Assembly: GCF_001412215.1 (NCBI RefSeq) | Contig: NZ_LLWP01000002.1 | Span: 186,001 to 250,000 of the forward strand | Length of the DNA stretch: 64,000 bases | Direction of reading: 5' to 3' | Source of the DNA: Pedobacter sp. Hv1 | Lineage (GTDB): Bacteria; Bacteroidota; Bacteroidia; Sphingobacteriales; Sphingobacteriaceae | In this document: positions 34,812-46,800 of the stretch, piece after piece | How the letters are laid out: every line of letters begins with the position of its first letter | How positions within the stretch are numbered: the first letter of the stretch is position 1 | The notes under the pieces: model-generated | Told to the model about the DNA's origin: nothing | Seen by the model: only the letters and a program-made list of their open reading frames with translations | Database searches by the model: none | Made by a program: the position numbers and the translations under genes

Positions 34812-36935
34812 CTATTTTTTAGGGTTATTTCCATTATACTTAAAACTATCAGTAACCTTAATGCTCGAAATTGCATTGGTATAGTTATTCGGATTGTTGA
34901 TCGCATCCGTAGAAACGGTAAGGATCACCGGATAATAGGCATTGTCTTCAATAAGCAGGTTGCCAAAATTATCTGTTGTTTCTGGACCGATAAATGCCGC
35001 CCAATTTTTATGGCGTTTTTTATTGGCGATATCGCTTTCGTCGCTAATATCCAACAATTCGTAAACTGTGGTATAATTACTTGGCGATACTTGTTCTGCC
35101 AGGGTCAGGTTAAAGAAGAAACCTAAATTACCATCATCGTAAGTATCGGTTACCGCTGCAATAATTTTTGTTTTATTCTCGATTGCTTCTTTTTGGAAAC
35201 TTTTGGTTTCTTCGAGTACAAATACTAAATCTGCTTCATTTTGCGTCAACTTTGTCTGTTGAACCAATAATTTTTTAAGTTCGGTCTCCTCTTTACTTTT
35301 AGGTTTTGGGTTAGCTCCATTAAGTTTATCTATCTGCAGTGCCAACTGGTGCAATTCGTGTTTAACAGTTGTTTGTTGGGCTTTGATATCCTTAATTTCA
35401 GCATCGTAATTGCTAATCGTTAGCTCAATATCCTTAATTTTTCGCTCGTTGTTTTTTGCAGTTACCTTAGCCTCGTCTATGATACTCAACAAACGCTTTC
35501 TTGTTAAAAGGCCCTTGGTGAGCTTTTCGGTTGCAGGTAAAAACAGGCATTTGTACAGCGGAGAATTTTCAACCTTTATGGGCGTTTGAAATGTCAATTT
35601 GCGGGTATAATCAGAGAGATCGTATACTTGTTCAATAGTGTCTATTTCGCCCATCAGAACCGGAATGGTATTGGCATTCACATCAACAGTAATTTTTTGC
35701 TTCTCATGGCTATCCGCTACTTTTCCAATCTCGTAAGTTTTAATTTTAGCCCCATCAACTGCCTGTAATTGGTTGGTTAAGGTAAATTTCCTTGAAGGTG
35801 CCGAAAGGAAATCGCTAAAATCATTCACTTCTCTTTTATAACCATCTTTATAAACGGCCAATACAAAAGCTACATAGTTGACACCAAATTTGATCGGTTC
35901 TCCATCAGAATCAATCACTTTTGTATATTCAGAGACATTTGAAATGACCAAAAAGTTATTGAAATCAATTATTCCGGTCATTAGTTTTCCATCTGCTTCG
36001 TCTACCTTAATAAACTGGTTCTGAATGTTATTGATTCGAATAGTTTCGGCATTGGAAAGGGAAAAGATAGATTTTTTGTTTTCTTTGACAAAAATGACAT
36101 GGTAATCTTCAATAATTTCAAGATAATCAAATGGATTTGTGATGGCCTTAAAGGAAACAATGTAACTGGTATCTGTTATTTGCCCAACCATTAAATTGAT
36201 GTTCAACTCCTCATTGGTCGAATCGTAAGCTTCTGTAGTGGCCTTAAAATCGACACTAATGTCTTCTAAAACGCCTTCGGCTAGTTTTTCTTTGGCACTG
36301 GCACTTGCCAATGTCACATTATCTGCGTTTACAGTTTGAGATACCGTATCAAAATCAGTGGATGTAATTTGGAGTAGGTTATTGATGGCCGTATTGACAC
36401 TTTTTGCTTTGTCAAACACCGTTGGAGCCGAAACTTCAGAAGTATACATGGAGGTTTCCATGGCCAGTTTAGAGGCTTCTTCTGCTTCATAAGCCGTATT
36501 GTCTATCAAGGCACGTACTTTATCGGTATCTGCAAAAATATCACTGTTCCTGTCTGCAGCATGTACAATGCTAAAAATACTACCAATATCACTGGCCAAC
36601 CTTACAATAGAATTGGCCGCAATTTGTACGTTGGATGCGCAAACAGCCATGTTATTGATCGATTGTTTAAAATACTGGTTGGCCTGATTTGCTGAAGCCA
36701 ACAGATTATTGCTCAAATTGGTATTGTCTACAGCTTGTGTTTTTACTTTTGCCTTAATTTTCATTTCATGTTTTGCAGCATTTAATTTTTCTTCTGCAGA
36801 AATGGTGGCTCCTTCGGCATAATAAAGTGTAAACATCGAAGCATTAAGTTGAGAGTAAATTGCTTTCTCTTCTAGGGCCTGACTTTGTAAAGAAGTCACG
36901 ACGACTGCGTTTAAATTTTCGTTGTATGAATTCAT
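34812..36935 (-). CDS. eCIS-operon multidomain protein, fibre or accessory candidate
   Basis: This 707-residue protein has a helical N-terminal part (1-250; LASANQANQYFKQSINNMAV, LASDIGSIFSIV). A fibronectin-III-like beta-sandwich follows at about 255-395 (VGQITDTSYIVSFKAITNP), then a coiled coil at about 495-610 (NERKIKDIELTISNYDAEI). A second beta-sandwich-like domain lies at about 612-700 (NLTLAEQVSPSNYTTVYEL). A rod-and-sandwich layout fits a tail fibre or other exterior part. No Afp13-type fibre is otherwise visible in the operon. A 114-bp gap separates it from the tape measure gene. Family unknown. Confidence 0.55.
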   Translation of the reverse strand: MNSYNENLNAVVVTSLQSQALEEKAIYSQLNASMFTLYYAEGATISAEEKLNAAKHEMKIKAKVKTQAVDNTNLSNNLLASANQANQYFKQSINNMAVCASNVQIAANSIVRLASDIGSIFSIVHAADRNSDIFADTDKVRALIDNTAYEAEEASKLAMETSMYTSEVSAPTVFDKAKSVNTAINNLLQITSTDFDTVSQTVNADNVTLASASAKEKLAEGVLEDISVDFKATTEAYDSTNEELNINLMVGQITDTSYIVSFKAITNPFDYLEIIEDYHVIFVKENKKSIFSLSNAETIRINNIQNQFIKVDEADGKLMTGIIDFNNFLVISNVSEYTKVIDSDGEPIKFGVNYVAFVLAVYKDGYKREVNDFSDFLSAPSRKFTLTNQLQAVDGAKIKTYEIGKVADSHEKQKITVDVNANTIPVLMGEIDTIEQVYDLSDYTRKLTFQTPIKVENSPLYKCLFLPATEKLTKGLLTRKRLLSIIDEAKVTAKNNERKIKDIELTISNYDAEIKDIKAQQTTVKHELHQLALQIDKLNGANPKPKSKEETELKKLLVQQTKLTQNEADLVFVLEETKSFQKEAIENKTKIIAAVTDTYDDGNLGFFFNLTLAEQVSPSNYTTVYELLDISDESDIANKKRHKNWAAFIGPETTDNFGNLLIEDNAYYPVILTVSTDAINNPNNYTNAISSIKVTDSFKYNGNNPKK

Positions 36936-37049
36936 AATATTGTTTAATTTTTAAATAAATGATTATTGATTAAGATCGTTGCTGTCAAATTCAGCTACTG
37001 TCTATTTTCCTGTGATTCAATTTTATTAATTTCATCCTATCTTAATTTT

Positions 37050-40000
37050 TTAATGTGGCCATTGTACATAAAGTGGTTTATTCATCCAGGGGTATTTAAT
37101 GATCGAAAACGTGAATGGAGATTGATGAATGAGTAGATCATAAGCCCTTTTTTCGATCGTGAGTTCCCACTTGTCTTCATATTCTATCAATAGGCCATCA
37201 CGGATCAACCAATTGCCTCTAAAACCATCTATAGACGATGAGCCTATTGCGCCCCAATAGCCAATCATTGTGGTAATTAAACCTTCTATCAAGGAGACTT
37301 CTTCTTCATTGATTTCGATTTCATTTGTGATGGGTTCATTCAATGGAATTCCGCACAAAATTTTGTTCAATGCCAAAGCAGGTTCCTCTGTTTGGGTTAA
37401 ACCTGTGGCTACAAATTGCAGGTAATGTACAGCCGATTGTTGTTGATCCGTCAGGAATTTTTTATCGTCAGAAATGATACCCAAACGCTCAAAAAGCATC
37501 GGAATATAATGGTTAATGAGCACCAAGCCTGCATTTTGAATATAGATGCTATCTTTAAGTAGTTCGGTACTATCTATAAAAGTAGGCTTTAAAACCTGTT
37601 TTTTAACTGTCAGGTTTTGTACGGTCTGCTTAGTTTGCAGCTGTTGATCTGCTAGCTGAGCAAATGTAATTTGTAATGCAGGTGGAAACTGAAGTTTGAT
37701 TCTATCAAAACTTTGGATCAGTTTTGTTTTGTCTACCCCTCTTTCTAGGCAAATATCCCAGGTCAGTTCTTGCCAAATGTGCTGTGCCGAGAGTATTTTC
37801 CAGTTCCCATTTAACCAGGTTTTTAGTGCCTTTTTAAACAGCAGGTATTGTATTTCTTTTGCAGAAATGCCTTGAGCCATAAAATTACCTAATGAAAAAT
37901 AGAAGGCTTCTATCCCTTTTAAAGTTGTGTTTTGGGCTTTGTTTAAATTGGTAACTGCTTTGATCAATACTTTAAAATCGATATTCTGGCTCAACCACCA
38001 CAGTTGTGCTTCGCTAATCACTTCTTGTTTCAGCACTAGAAAAAACTGCACAGGGTGATTGACCATGATTTCATGAAGCAATTCCTGCACTTCTTCTTCC
38101 TGAGTACTGTTATACCAGCTAGGAATTTGTTTTTTACAGATGAGCTGATAACTCAATTCGTAAAGCAATCCTTTATCTTTTGATTTGGCTATTTTTTCGG
38201 CTTGTAATACTGGACGTATATTTTGATTTAACTTGCTAAAATTAGGCAAATGCACTTCAAGTATGTTAGCCAACATTGGTGTAATGTTCAATTGGCTATC
38301 CTTTATAGCCGCTATGATCGATGCTACATGGAATGAGTGTAGTCTTGTCATTTCAAACAAGGAAGTTTGCACCAGCTGATTTAAATCGGTAGTAGACAGC
38401 CGGTTTGTTTTCAGTGTTTTCCATAATAGATTCCAAAAACGATACTCGATCAACTCAGGCATGGCCCCGCCCAACAAATGCTCAACCAAGTTAAACCATG
38501 CTTTTAATGTTTGAATGGACTGTGTTGCAGTGGTATCATTTACATCAATCATCCATAACGTAAGCTGATCAAAAGAAATGGCCGAATGGAGTAATATAAT
38601 CCGCTTCTTTGAAATGCTAAATGAAGCCAATATTTTTTTAACCTGTTTGGCATCTGTTTCTAATGCGATAGCTATAAGCGCATTGAAATTTAACTCAACA
38701 CCATCTTTTGTGATGTGATTTGAACCCAATTTCAAACAGGTTTCAATGGCCAGAAACAAATCTCTATAGGCTATTTCTTGCCCATTTTGTAACTGGATCA
38801 ATTTTGTTTGTTGAAGAGGGGATATTGAAATTTCCTCGCCTTCTATTTGTGGTAATGAGAGGTTAAAATGATATAAAATGGCTGCTTTAAAAGATCTTTT
38901 CAGCATTTCTTGATTCCCCATATGGTTTTGATAGGCCAACAAACACTTCCAATACAGTTCGGCACTTAACTTTTCGATATCTGCTATTTTACTCTCCCCT
39001 AGCTGTTTAACTAAAATGGCATTGTATTTCGCTAGCAAAAGTTCCATCAGTTGGGCGCCCCCACGCATTAAATAATTGCTTATTTTTTTTCCTGCCACCT
39101 TATTTTGCAGGTTAATGATGGTCAATTGCCTACGGGTTAAAGCATTTAGCAATAATTCACCAACGGCCGTTCTATTGTCTCCTGCCTGCACCATTAACGA
39201 ATAGACTTGCTGCCATGTAAATTCTTTTTGATCCTTTTGGAAGAGTTGAGCAACATTAACCAATGCACCATATTGAGTGTTAGCTACCAAATAAACAAAT
39301 CGTTTAAATTGATTGATTTGACTAGCCGACAACTGTTTAGCCATTTTAATCAGGATCAATTCTACCAGTTTTTCGGCTTTCAATTGTGGCTGAGTGATTA
39401 TTCCCATTAAGCCAAAGTAGCTGATGTTTACATGGAGCCAATGGCTAAAATCGGCATCACCTTTGCCTTTTTTAAATCGCTCTGTTAGTTGTTTCAATTG
39501 CGAGAAAATAACAGTGTGGGCATTACCTACTTCTTTTAACAATACCTGCGTAATATGATGACTTAACAAATAGGGAAGCATTTTTTCTAAACCGTCTTTT
39601 TTAGTATAGGCGATCAGCGCTGCTAAGGCTAATTTTGGGTTTTGTAAAATGCTTTTCGACAATTGATTTTGCAGCAACAAAATGCTTTCTTTTGTTGCCG
39701 AATTATTGTTTAATGCACCTATAAATTTGGCAATCAGCGTTGTGATGTGAGCTGTGGGTAAACTTATACCTTTGGTAACCACACCTTCTCCCATTGCCTT
39801 TGTAAAATTGCTATAATGTGCAATATTTACCAATGTTTTGACTGAGCTTGGAACATGTGCGGCAAGCAATCGACTGGCGAGTTGCTCTTTTTTCAATCCA
39901 CTTTTTTTACTCAACTGATCGATATAAAAAGCCAAAAACAGGGCGTTGGTAAAAGTGCTTTTTTGATGGAATTCTAAAAACTGCAATCCGATTTCCCAAA

Positions 40001-41237
40001 CTACATTTCGTTGTACATTTAATTGGAGTTCTTTATTCAGGCTAGTTAAAAAGTATACATTTTGGATCAGGTCATTGGCACTTGTTAGGTTCAATGCCTT
40101 ATAGATCACTTCCAACGATTCCTCATTTAAAATCTGGGCTAGATTTTTCCACCAATTTTTGCGATTTGCGTGTGCTAAAACCAAACGTTCAAATTTAGAT
40201 TGATCTGCTCTAGCAAGGTTCACCATTAATTCGTTAAATTCAATTTGCTGATCTTTTGCTTGGTTGCTCGGGTATTTTAAAAAGTAACGCTTTAGTCTTT
40301 CCCAATAATCTATCTCCTTGCTTTTTTCACTTTTATGCTTCCCTTTTGCAATCTGATGTGCAGTAGAAAGGGTATGGATAATGGTTATAAACTCGTGTTG
40401 AATGGCATGTTGCAAACTAATTTGATCGGCTGCACTTTCAATCAACATTAAAAGTTCATCGTAACTTACATTGTAATGAGCCGCCATCTGTTCAATATTG
40501 CTTTTCATAAAAGCTACTTTGTTAAAGATGGTACCTCTTTCTGTTAAAAGGTAATCCAGTATCCATAACCAGAGATGCTTCTTAAAATCAACACCATTTG
40601 CCCGAACTACATTTTCTTTCGTCTGTATTTTGATCAATTCGTTTGAAAAATCAATAACCTGTATATGGTGATGAGGTTCTAGCCCAATCACAATCATCTT
40701 TAAGTTGGCTTCATTTGCTTGCCAAGCTATTCTCTTTCTAACTTCAAAGTCAGTCTGCCCTATTTCTCTTAATAGGACAGCTACACTTTTAAGGTTGTTT
40801 TTTAACTGTTCTGCTAAAATTTGGTTAATTGATCCATCGGTAGATTTGTAGCTCCACGGCAGTAGTCCATTGAGCAGAAAATAACGCAATAGTTGAAGAT
40901 GGGAAGTAGGATGATCTTCTATCTCAATTTTTAAACTGCCTCTATTGCCATTAATGATCAATTCAATTAATTGTCGATTCAATTGAGCTCTCAATTGGGT
41001 AGTCAGTTCAAATTCAAGGTGATCAAAATTAATTTGACCAAGATCTATGGCTAAGGTCTTAATTTTCCAAGTTTGGGCTATCGGGCAAAATTGATCAAAA
41101 ATATCAACCACATTTTGGGGCATTTTAATTTTGCTCCAAGTACTTAAGCGTTCTTGTAATTCAATAGCTTTCTCCTTCATGTCAAAAGAAGTGTCCCAGC
41201 TCAGCTTAGCAATGATATGGTTCAAATTTTCTCTCAT
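37050..41237 (-). CDS. eCIS tape measure protein (CIS_TMP family)
   Basis: At 1395 residues this is the largest gene in the window. Both ends match contractile-injection-system tape measure proteins. The N-terminus has LQERLSTWS followed by KTLAIDLGQINFDHLEFEL. The C-terminus has CGIPLNEPI, GLITTMIGYWGAIGSSSIDGF, then WELTIEKRAYDLLIHQ and YPWMNKPLYVQW. The middle is a Leu-rich helical repeat array. It is expected to set tube length inside the particle and may bind cargo. It overlaps the baseplate gene before it by 4 bp. Confidence 0.85.
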   Translation of the reverse strand: MRENLNHIIAKLSWDTSFDMKEKAIELQERLSTWSKIKMPQNVVDIFDQFCPIAQTWKIKTLAIDLGQINFDHLEFELTTQLRAQLNRQLIELIINGNRGSLKIEIEDHPTSHLQLLRYFLLNGLLPWSYKSTDGSINQILAEQLKNNLKSVAVLLREIGQTDFEVRKRIAWQANEANLKMIVIGLEPHHHIQVIDFSNELIKIQTKENVVRANGVDFKKHLWLWILDYLLTERGTIFNKVAFMKSNIEQMAAHYNVSYDELLMLIESAADQISLQHAIQHEFITIIHTLSTAHQIAKGKHKSEKSKEIDYWERLKRYFLKYPSNQAKDQQIEFNELMVNLARADQSKFERLVLAHANRKNWWKNLAQILNEESLEVIYKALNLTSANDLIQNVYFLTSLNKELQLNVQRNVVWEIGLQFLEFHQKSTFTNALFLAFYIDQLSKKSGLKKEQLASRLLAAHVPSSVKTLVNIAHYSNFTKAMGEGVVTKGISLPTAHITTLIAKFIGALNNNSATKESILLLQNQLSKSILQNPKLALAALIAYTKKDGLEKMLPYLLSHHITQVLLKEVGNAHTVIFSQLKQLTERFKKGKGDADFSHWLHVNISYFGLMGIITQPQLKAEKLVELILIKMAKQLSASQINQFKRFVYLVANTQYGALVNVAQLFQKDQKEFTWQQVYSLMVQAGDNRTAVGELLLNALTRRQLTIINLQNKVAGKKISNYLMRGGAQLMELLLAKYNAILVKQLGESKIADIEKLSAELYWKCLLAYQNHMGNQEMLKRSFKAAILYHFNLSLPQIEGEEISISPLQQTKLIQLQNGQEIAYRDLFLAIETCLKLGSNHITKDGVELNFNALIAIALETDAKQVKKILASFSISKKRIILLHSAISFDQLTLWMIDVNDTTATQSIQTLKAWFNLVEHLLGGAMPELIEYRFWNLLWKTLKTNRLSTTDLNQLVQTSLFEMTRLHSFHVASIIAAIKDSQLNITPMLANILEVHLPNFSKLNQNIRPVLQAEKIAKSKDKGLLYELSYQLICKKQIPSWYNSTQEEEVQELLHEIMVNHPVQFFLVLKQEVISEAQLWWLSQNIDFKVLIKAVTNLNKAQNTTLKGIEAFYFSLGNFMAQGISAKEIQYLLFKKALKTWLNGNWKILSAQHIWQELTWDICLERGVDKTKLIQSFDRIKLQFPPALQITFAQLADQQLQTKQTVQNLTVKKQVLKPTFIDSTELLKDSIYIQNAGLVLINHYIPMLFERLGIISDDKKFLTDQQQSAVHYLQFVATGLTQTEEPALALNKILCGIPLNEPITNEIEINEEEVSLIEGLITTMIGYWGAIGSSSIDGFRGNWLIRDGLLIEYEDKWELTIEKRAYDLLIHQSPFTFSIIKYPWMNKPLYVQWPH

Positions 41238-43849
41238 TTTGTTTCGGCATGATAGTGAATGAGTAGATTAGCTAAAATTATAGCAGTTTGTGTGCGCAAT
41301 TGGTTGTGGTCAATCTGTTTTGGTTTTTCGTTAATCAAACAGTTATGCCAGCTCACAAATGCCTTAATCAAATTGAGCAGATCTTTACTTTCCTTAAAAT
41401 AATAGCTACAGCTCAGTGCAACTGGAACTGTCTGTTGTAAAAAGAGATCCAATCGTGCTGTAAAGTCATTGCTTTTAAGAAATGATGGAAGAATCAAGAT
41501 TAGTTTATTCCCGAAAATGAGGTCATCATTTGCTAAGTCTATTTGTGCTCCTCCCTTTATTTTTACGGTATAGGTATACGCTGTATTTTTAATTCGGGCA
41601 CTTAAATGATCATTGTCTTGCTGAATTGCTACCCTTTTTAATGGATAGGTAACTTCAGCTGTTTTTAGCGTAGGCTGGTCTGACAACGTATTTAAACTAG
41701 TCTGCCCATTTTGGGTCAATAAATCATGCAGTTCTAGAAGCTGTTGATAATTTAGCGCAGTGTCTATCTGCCAGTTTTCTTGCCCAATTTTTACCACCAT
41801 TTCGAAACCAATAAATTGCCAAAGCACTTTAGTTTCAATTAGGATGAAACCTTTTCGGTGTTGAATTAACCATAGGGCCACCTGAATTTCTAAACTCCAA
41901 GCAATTTCGTTCCTACTTTCGTGGTAATAGTGGATGAGATAGTTTTTAAATTGAGCTTTTAAACCAAAAAGCAAAGCAAGTTTTAACTCTAAAGCTGCAT
42001 AATTGATAAAATCAGATTCTTTTAGTTTTTCAAGTCGATCTATCTTTTGTACATCAAAAATAAAGTCTGAGGTATCTCCACTAAAAAATGCCCTATTGAA
42101 TGTTGCCAGAATTTCGATATCCAAGCCCTTTATTTCATTTGCAGCCAAATAGTTATAGGCTTTTTGTCGGTAATAAGACAACAAGCCAAAATTTTGCAGG
42201 TAAAGGCTTTTCAAGATCACTTGATCATTTAACTTGTTTCCGGTATAAACCGTTCCCTTAATCACTGCATCAATTACCAAAGGAGATTCGCCGTGTCTGG
42301 CCAGTAAATGATCCAATAAATCATTTCTTCTCGATAAATTGACCGTTTTATCTTCCATCAATTCCATTAAACCATGAATGTATGGGTTGTATGGATTTTG
42401 CTTATAAGCCTTCCAAGCATTAGCCTCTACCTCTTTGTCAGATTCTGCGGTGGTCATTATTCGCAAAGCCTCGTTATCTTTTAACAAAGGACCAATATGA
42501 GGTACATTGTAAAGAGATTGGTAATAATAAGTGGGCGAAAAAGTAAGGTATGGTGCCGGATAGGCCAAATGCTGTTTTTCGTAGGCATCTTTCACGTCGT
42601 AAAATTCTTTAACATCAGAAGGATTGCCGTTAATGGAATTTTTAAAAGAAAAGAGCTGATCGATATTGGCCAATTGCGAAAACTGGTTGGCCAGTACCTG
42701 ATCAAATAAGGTTAAATATCCTTTTAACTGTCTGGATTGCGCTATTTGAAACGGAGTTGCATTAGCAGTAATGGCATTGGCACCCACGGCATACAGCTCT
42801 GGAAAAGTATTTTGGATGGAATAATAGTTATTGATATCTCTGTATTTACCTTTTGGCAAAGTGGTTTGAATGTTAACCGCAGCCCCCAAAACGATATGCA
42901 TTTCTGGTGGCCTAGTTTGGTTCAGTGCCAATTGGAGATCAAAATTGATACTGTTCCCTTTATAGTTGATGGTGAGCTCACTTAAATCAATATGGAGAAT
43001 TTCATGTTCCCTTGTTGCTGGCTGATCCTGCCCTTCTTTAAATGCCAAACCAGTAACTGTACTGATCCCTTTAATTGACCTCATTACATTGGTGATTTCG
43101 GCAATGGTCAATTGATCTTTTTTGGTACCCAATGCTGCAGTTGTAATCCATCCATTTTGGAGCAAGGGCCCGTTAAATATCTCATTGGTATCGTAACCAT
43201 CTTGCTTTAAGTGATCGTAACTTACTTGGTCAGCTTTTGGAAATATGGCATTCTGAATGGCCGTATTGAGCTCGATTAAAATATTGGTCAATTCACTTTC
43301 ATTTTCAATGGCCAGTTCACCAATCAATACCCTATTTACCTTTTCATACACCTTGGGCATGAAAAACAACTCACTGGTATTTCTACATTTGTTCAGGCAA
43401 TAAAAAGCTTCTTTTTCAAGGTCTTGATCGCTTGCTTGTACTACATGTTCATCAATTGATAAATAGGCCTGATAAAATGTATTGCATTTGGCATAGATCA
43501 TTACGTTTTTAAGCCCCTTCACATTATCAATTAAGTATTTCCTGTAATCGTTTAGGGTAACTGGAGAGCTGGTTAAAATCTGTTCTGGTAAATAAAATTG
43601 ATTTTTGATTTTCAGTTTTCCATTTGATGCGGTAAGCATATCATTGATCGAAAAATCATTACAATAGCCCAATTCTGTAAGTGCATAACAAACCTGATCT
43701 AAAATGGTTACTCCGGGATCACTCGGGTTTAAATTGGTCCACTCGTTTCCGCCATGCTCCTGAATAAAAGCCAAAGCTTCCTCTTTCAGCGATTTGAAAT
43801 CCTGCGTAAGGGGCAATTGTTCAGCTATGATATAATATTGCGCTTCCAT
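41234..43849 (-). CDS. eCIS baseplate wedge protein (Afp12-like)
   Basis: This 871-residue protein starts with an extended gp6/gp7-type segment: ALAFIQEHGGNEWTNLNP, then SDPGVTILDQVCYALTELGYC. That is the hallmark of Bacteroidota eCIS baseplate arm proteins. The rest is a mixed alpha/beta region without further recognised domains. It should form the outer ring of the baseplate with the 1204-residue protein encoded 1 bp upstream. Confidence 0.82.
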   Translation of the reverse strand: MEAQYYIIAEQLPLTQDFKSLKEEALAFIQEHGGNEWTNLNPSDPGVTILDQVCYALTELGYCNDFSINDMLTASNGKLKIKNQFYLPEQILTSSPVTLNDYRKYLIDNVKGLKNVMIYAKCNTFYQAYLSIDEHVVQASDQDLEKEAFYCLNKCRNTSELFFMPKVYEKVNRVLIGELAIENESELTNILIELNTAIQNAIFPKADQVSYDHLKQDGYDTNEIFNGPLLQNGWITTAALGTKKDQLTIAEITNVMRSIKGISTVTGLAFKEGQDQPATREHEILHIDLSELTINYKGNSINFDLQLALNQTRPPEMHIVLGAAVNIQTTLPKGKYRDINNYYSIQNTFPELYAVGANAITANATPFQIAQSRQLKGYLTLFDQVLANQFSQLANIDQLFSFKNSINGNPSDVKEFYDVKDAYEKQHLAYPAPYLTFSPTYYYQSLYNVPHIGPLLKDNEALRIMTTAESDKEVEANAWKAYKQNPYNPYIHGLMELMEDKTVNLSRRNDLLDHLLARHGESPLVIDAVIKGTVYTGNKLNDQVILKSLYLQNFGLLSYYRQKAYNYLAANEIKGLDIEILATFNRAFFSGDTSDFIFDVQKIDRLEKLKESDFINYAALELKLALLFGLKAQFKNYLIHYYHESRNEIAWSLEIQVALWLIQHRKGFILIETKVLWQFIGFEMVVKIGQENWQIDTALNYQQLLELHDLLTQNGQTSLNTLSDQPTLKTAEVTYPLKRVAIQQDNDHLSARIKNTAYTYTVKIKGGAQIDLANDDLIFGNKLILILPSFLKSNDFTARLDLFLQQTVPVALSCSYYFKESKDLLNLIKAFVSWHNCLINEKPKQIDHNQLRTQTAIILANLLIHYHAETK

Positions 43850-43850
43850 A

Positions 43851-46800
43851 TCAGTTCAATTGACTAAGGTGATGTTCCATACAAGACACGATCAATTTTC
43901 CCGCTCCATAATTGATTTCGTTGGTATAATTCCAAGTCACATTTTTTGCCTCATCAACTCCGGGAATGCCTTTGATAAACGTAATTAATGCAGCCAAATC
44001 GATCCCTTGATCTATGGTAATTGTAGGTTGATCACTGACAATCCAGGGCGATAAATAAAGACATAAGGCTTGGTTCACTGTTCTTTTAACCCCATCCCAA
44101 GCATAACCTTGTTTAATTAGTAAATCTGCTGTGATGTAAACAGGATTAAATTCAAAATTAGAGACTTGGATTGGCGACAAACCTGAAGCGCCTTCCGTTA
44201 AAAGTTGATTGATTTCTTTGAGTTGACAAGTGCTTAGCAAAGGTGTAAAGGCATTAGCTTCTTGCCAGTTTGAATAGGCTTTTACAAGGTATACCCTGCT
44301 TATTTTTAACCGATTATCAAATAGGGTTTTAGTATAATAAACATCAGGATAGTTTTGCTTAATTGTCCAGAAATAATCTTCACTGGTGAGCACCCGGTCT
44401 TTTGTTTTTAACCGCATGCTTACCCTTTGGTTCATTTGCGTTGTATTTTCTTCAACCTTACCGCCAAATGATGGGAAGGGTTGTATGAGGGTTGCAATTT
44501 GTGGAATAGCAAATTGAGGTTTTGTAATGCTTTGACTTGGCAGTTGCGTTGACAAAAACGGGTGACCCTCACGTTGCACTACAAAACCATTGGTTTGTAA
44601 AAACACCACGTTGGCAAATGTGGTGGTACTGGTATCTGCGGTAATACAAAACCAATACTTTTTGCCCTTGCCCATAAAGTCTTGTTGGGCTATTTGTGTT
44701 GGAACAGCTAGGCTTACGATACCCGAACAACTAAAATTAGCTGTTTCGTCAGCCACAACTGTTAAAGCATGCCAGCCATTTTCATTGAGGTAATAATAGG
44801 CGGCTTTGCTCTCTGATTGGCTTAGCGCTACCTGATCTCTGGTTAATTCAAAATAAAAGTTAAGTGATTCTGTTGGCGCCAAGTTGTCCATTTCCAGAAA
44901 TAAAAATCCGTTGTAATTCGGAGCAAATAATAAACCGTTGGTTGAGGTGCTTTCATTGCTGTTAACAACTGACCCTATTGCTGCGCTTGTGCTCACAGTA
45001 GTTTCTTTCAAATTAAAAACGAAAGGATCTGTTGCCATGGGCGAATAAGAATAACATTGAAAGGGATATTTCAATTCGCCATTTAACTGTGCACTGGCAC
45101 TATAATTTACGGTTAAACCCGATACTTTTGGGGCAAATGGTAAATTGGCGGGAGGAATTAATTCATCAATAGTTGCGCTGTTATATAAAAGCCACGAGTT
45201 ATAGGTGGCCACTTGGGCTACAACATTGGAATAGATACCAGAACCAAAACCATAAGGATTTCCGCTCAACACAATTTTCATAAAACCAGAAGTACTGCTA
45301 TCGGTATATTTGAATGCTGTGATGTTTTGAATACTTGGATCCACTACTGTTGGATCTGCAACCGTAACCGCAGGATTGCTAACTGGCAAATAAGAAAAGT
45401 AACTTTGAGCTACCAAAGATTGGTCTTGTATGGCAAATAATGATGGCAATATTTCATTTACGCTGGCTGTAGCATTAGGAGCGGTTACAGCAACAGTAGT
45501 AGTTAAACCATCATTGAGTTGAGCAGTGGCCAACATGCCAAATGTTTTCCATTCTCCATCTTGCAGCAATTTAAAATCGCCTGTAAAACACTGGTTATGG
45601 AATGGATATCTTCTTAAATCTGCAGTTTTGTTTTTGCCAAACAACCAATTGGTAAAGCGCTTTAACAAAGGCAATTTGACCAAGCTACCCACTAAGTATT
45701 TGTTGTAAGTTAGATAATAGAATAAAAAACTTGGTGGTAAATTGTTCCAATCAATCTCCATATTGAAAGACGACAGTTGTTTGCTAAAAATTTCATTGTT
45801 GCCAATGATAAAATTGCTGTTGAGTAGTGGAATTGAACCAAAGGGCTGATAAGGATTTTTAGCGCTAATTGGACCAAAATCATTGTACAATTGAAATGTT
45901 TTAACACCAGTAACTGTTACAGAAAGATCAATAGCGCTAATGGTTTGTAATAATGTGGTAAGATCGGCTACTGCTGCAAACTCCATTTTCAACATTGGCC
46001 AAGAGCTTGCTATTTTTTCAGGATTTTTTAAAAAAATTTCAATTTCTGGTGCATCAGCATGAATGGTAAGCTGAATTGAATTGTTAGCAATCAATTTAAC
46101 ATCAACTGGTTTATTGACCAATAACCATCTGTTTTGGGTACTGAGGTAAAAAGTTATTTGCTCAAAAAATGGACTAAAATCAATATTTTCAAATTCGAGT
46201 GTCACGGTTCGTTTTCCTTCTCTTAACAACAGTAATGGCGAAGAAATGATAAAACCAGTTTGCAATGCATTTGCAATTGCTAGGCTTTGGTCGCCAAAAA
46301 ATTTCCAACTTTTTACTTTTCCATCTTCATCCTTTTGGATACTTGTTGGATTTGAAACAGCTTGGAGTGCTGTAAAAGGAAAACTGCCTGTATCCTTACA
46401 TTTAGCAATGGTATATGCTCCAGTAATTGTTGCAGGATTAAGATTGACAGCGGTCTGATTAGCAAATAAGATTGGATTTTTTTGAGCATCTACCCCACCG
46501 TTAAAAGATGTATAGGCTGGCAGCGTAAAAGTGGTATCGGTTTTAGCCAAAGTTGCAAAAACAAGTGCTTGGTCTGCAACTGCGGGTTGGATAGATTGTT
46601 TTAGAATATCTTGGTAATAAAATTGGAGGTGTTTTTGCGAAACCTCATTCAACTGGTCTTTATAATTGCCCAAAAGATCAACAAATGTCCTTAACAAAAG
46701 CGTGTCTGGATATTTTCCTTTTTCGCTTTTAACAGTTTCATATTCTTTTGCTGCATAAGTTACAATGGCCTCTAAGAAATTTAAGAGTTCATTGCCAATT

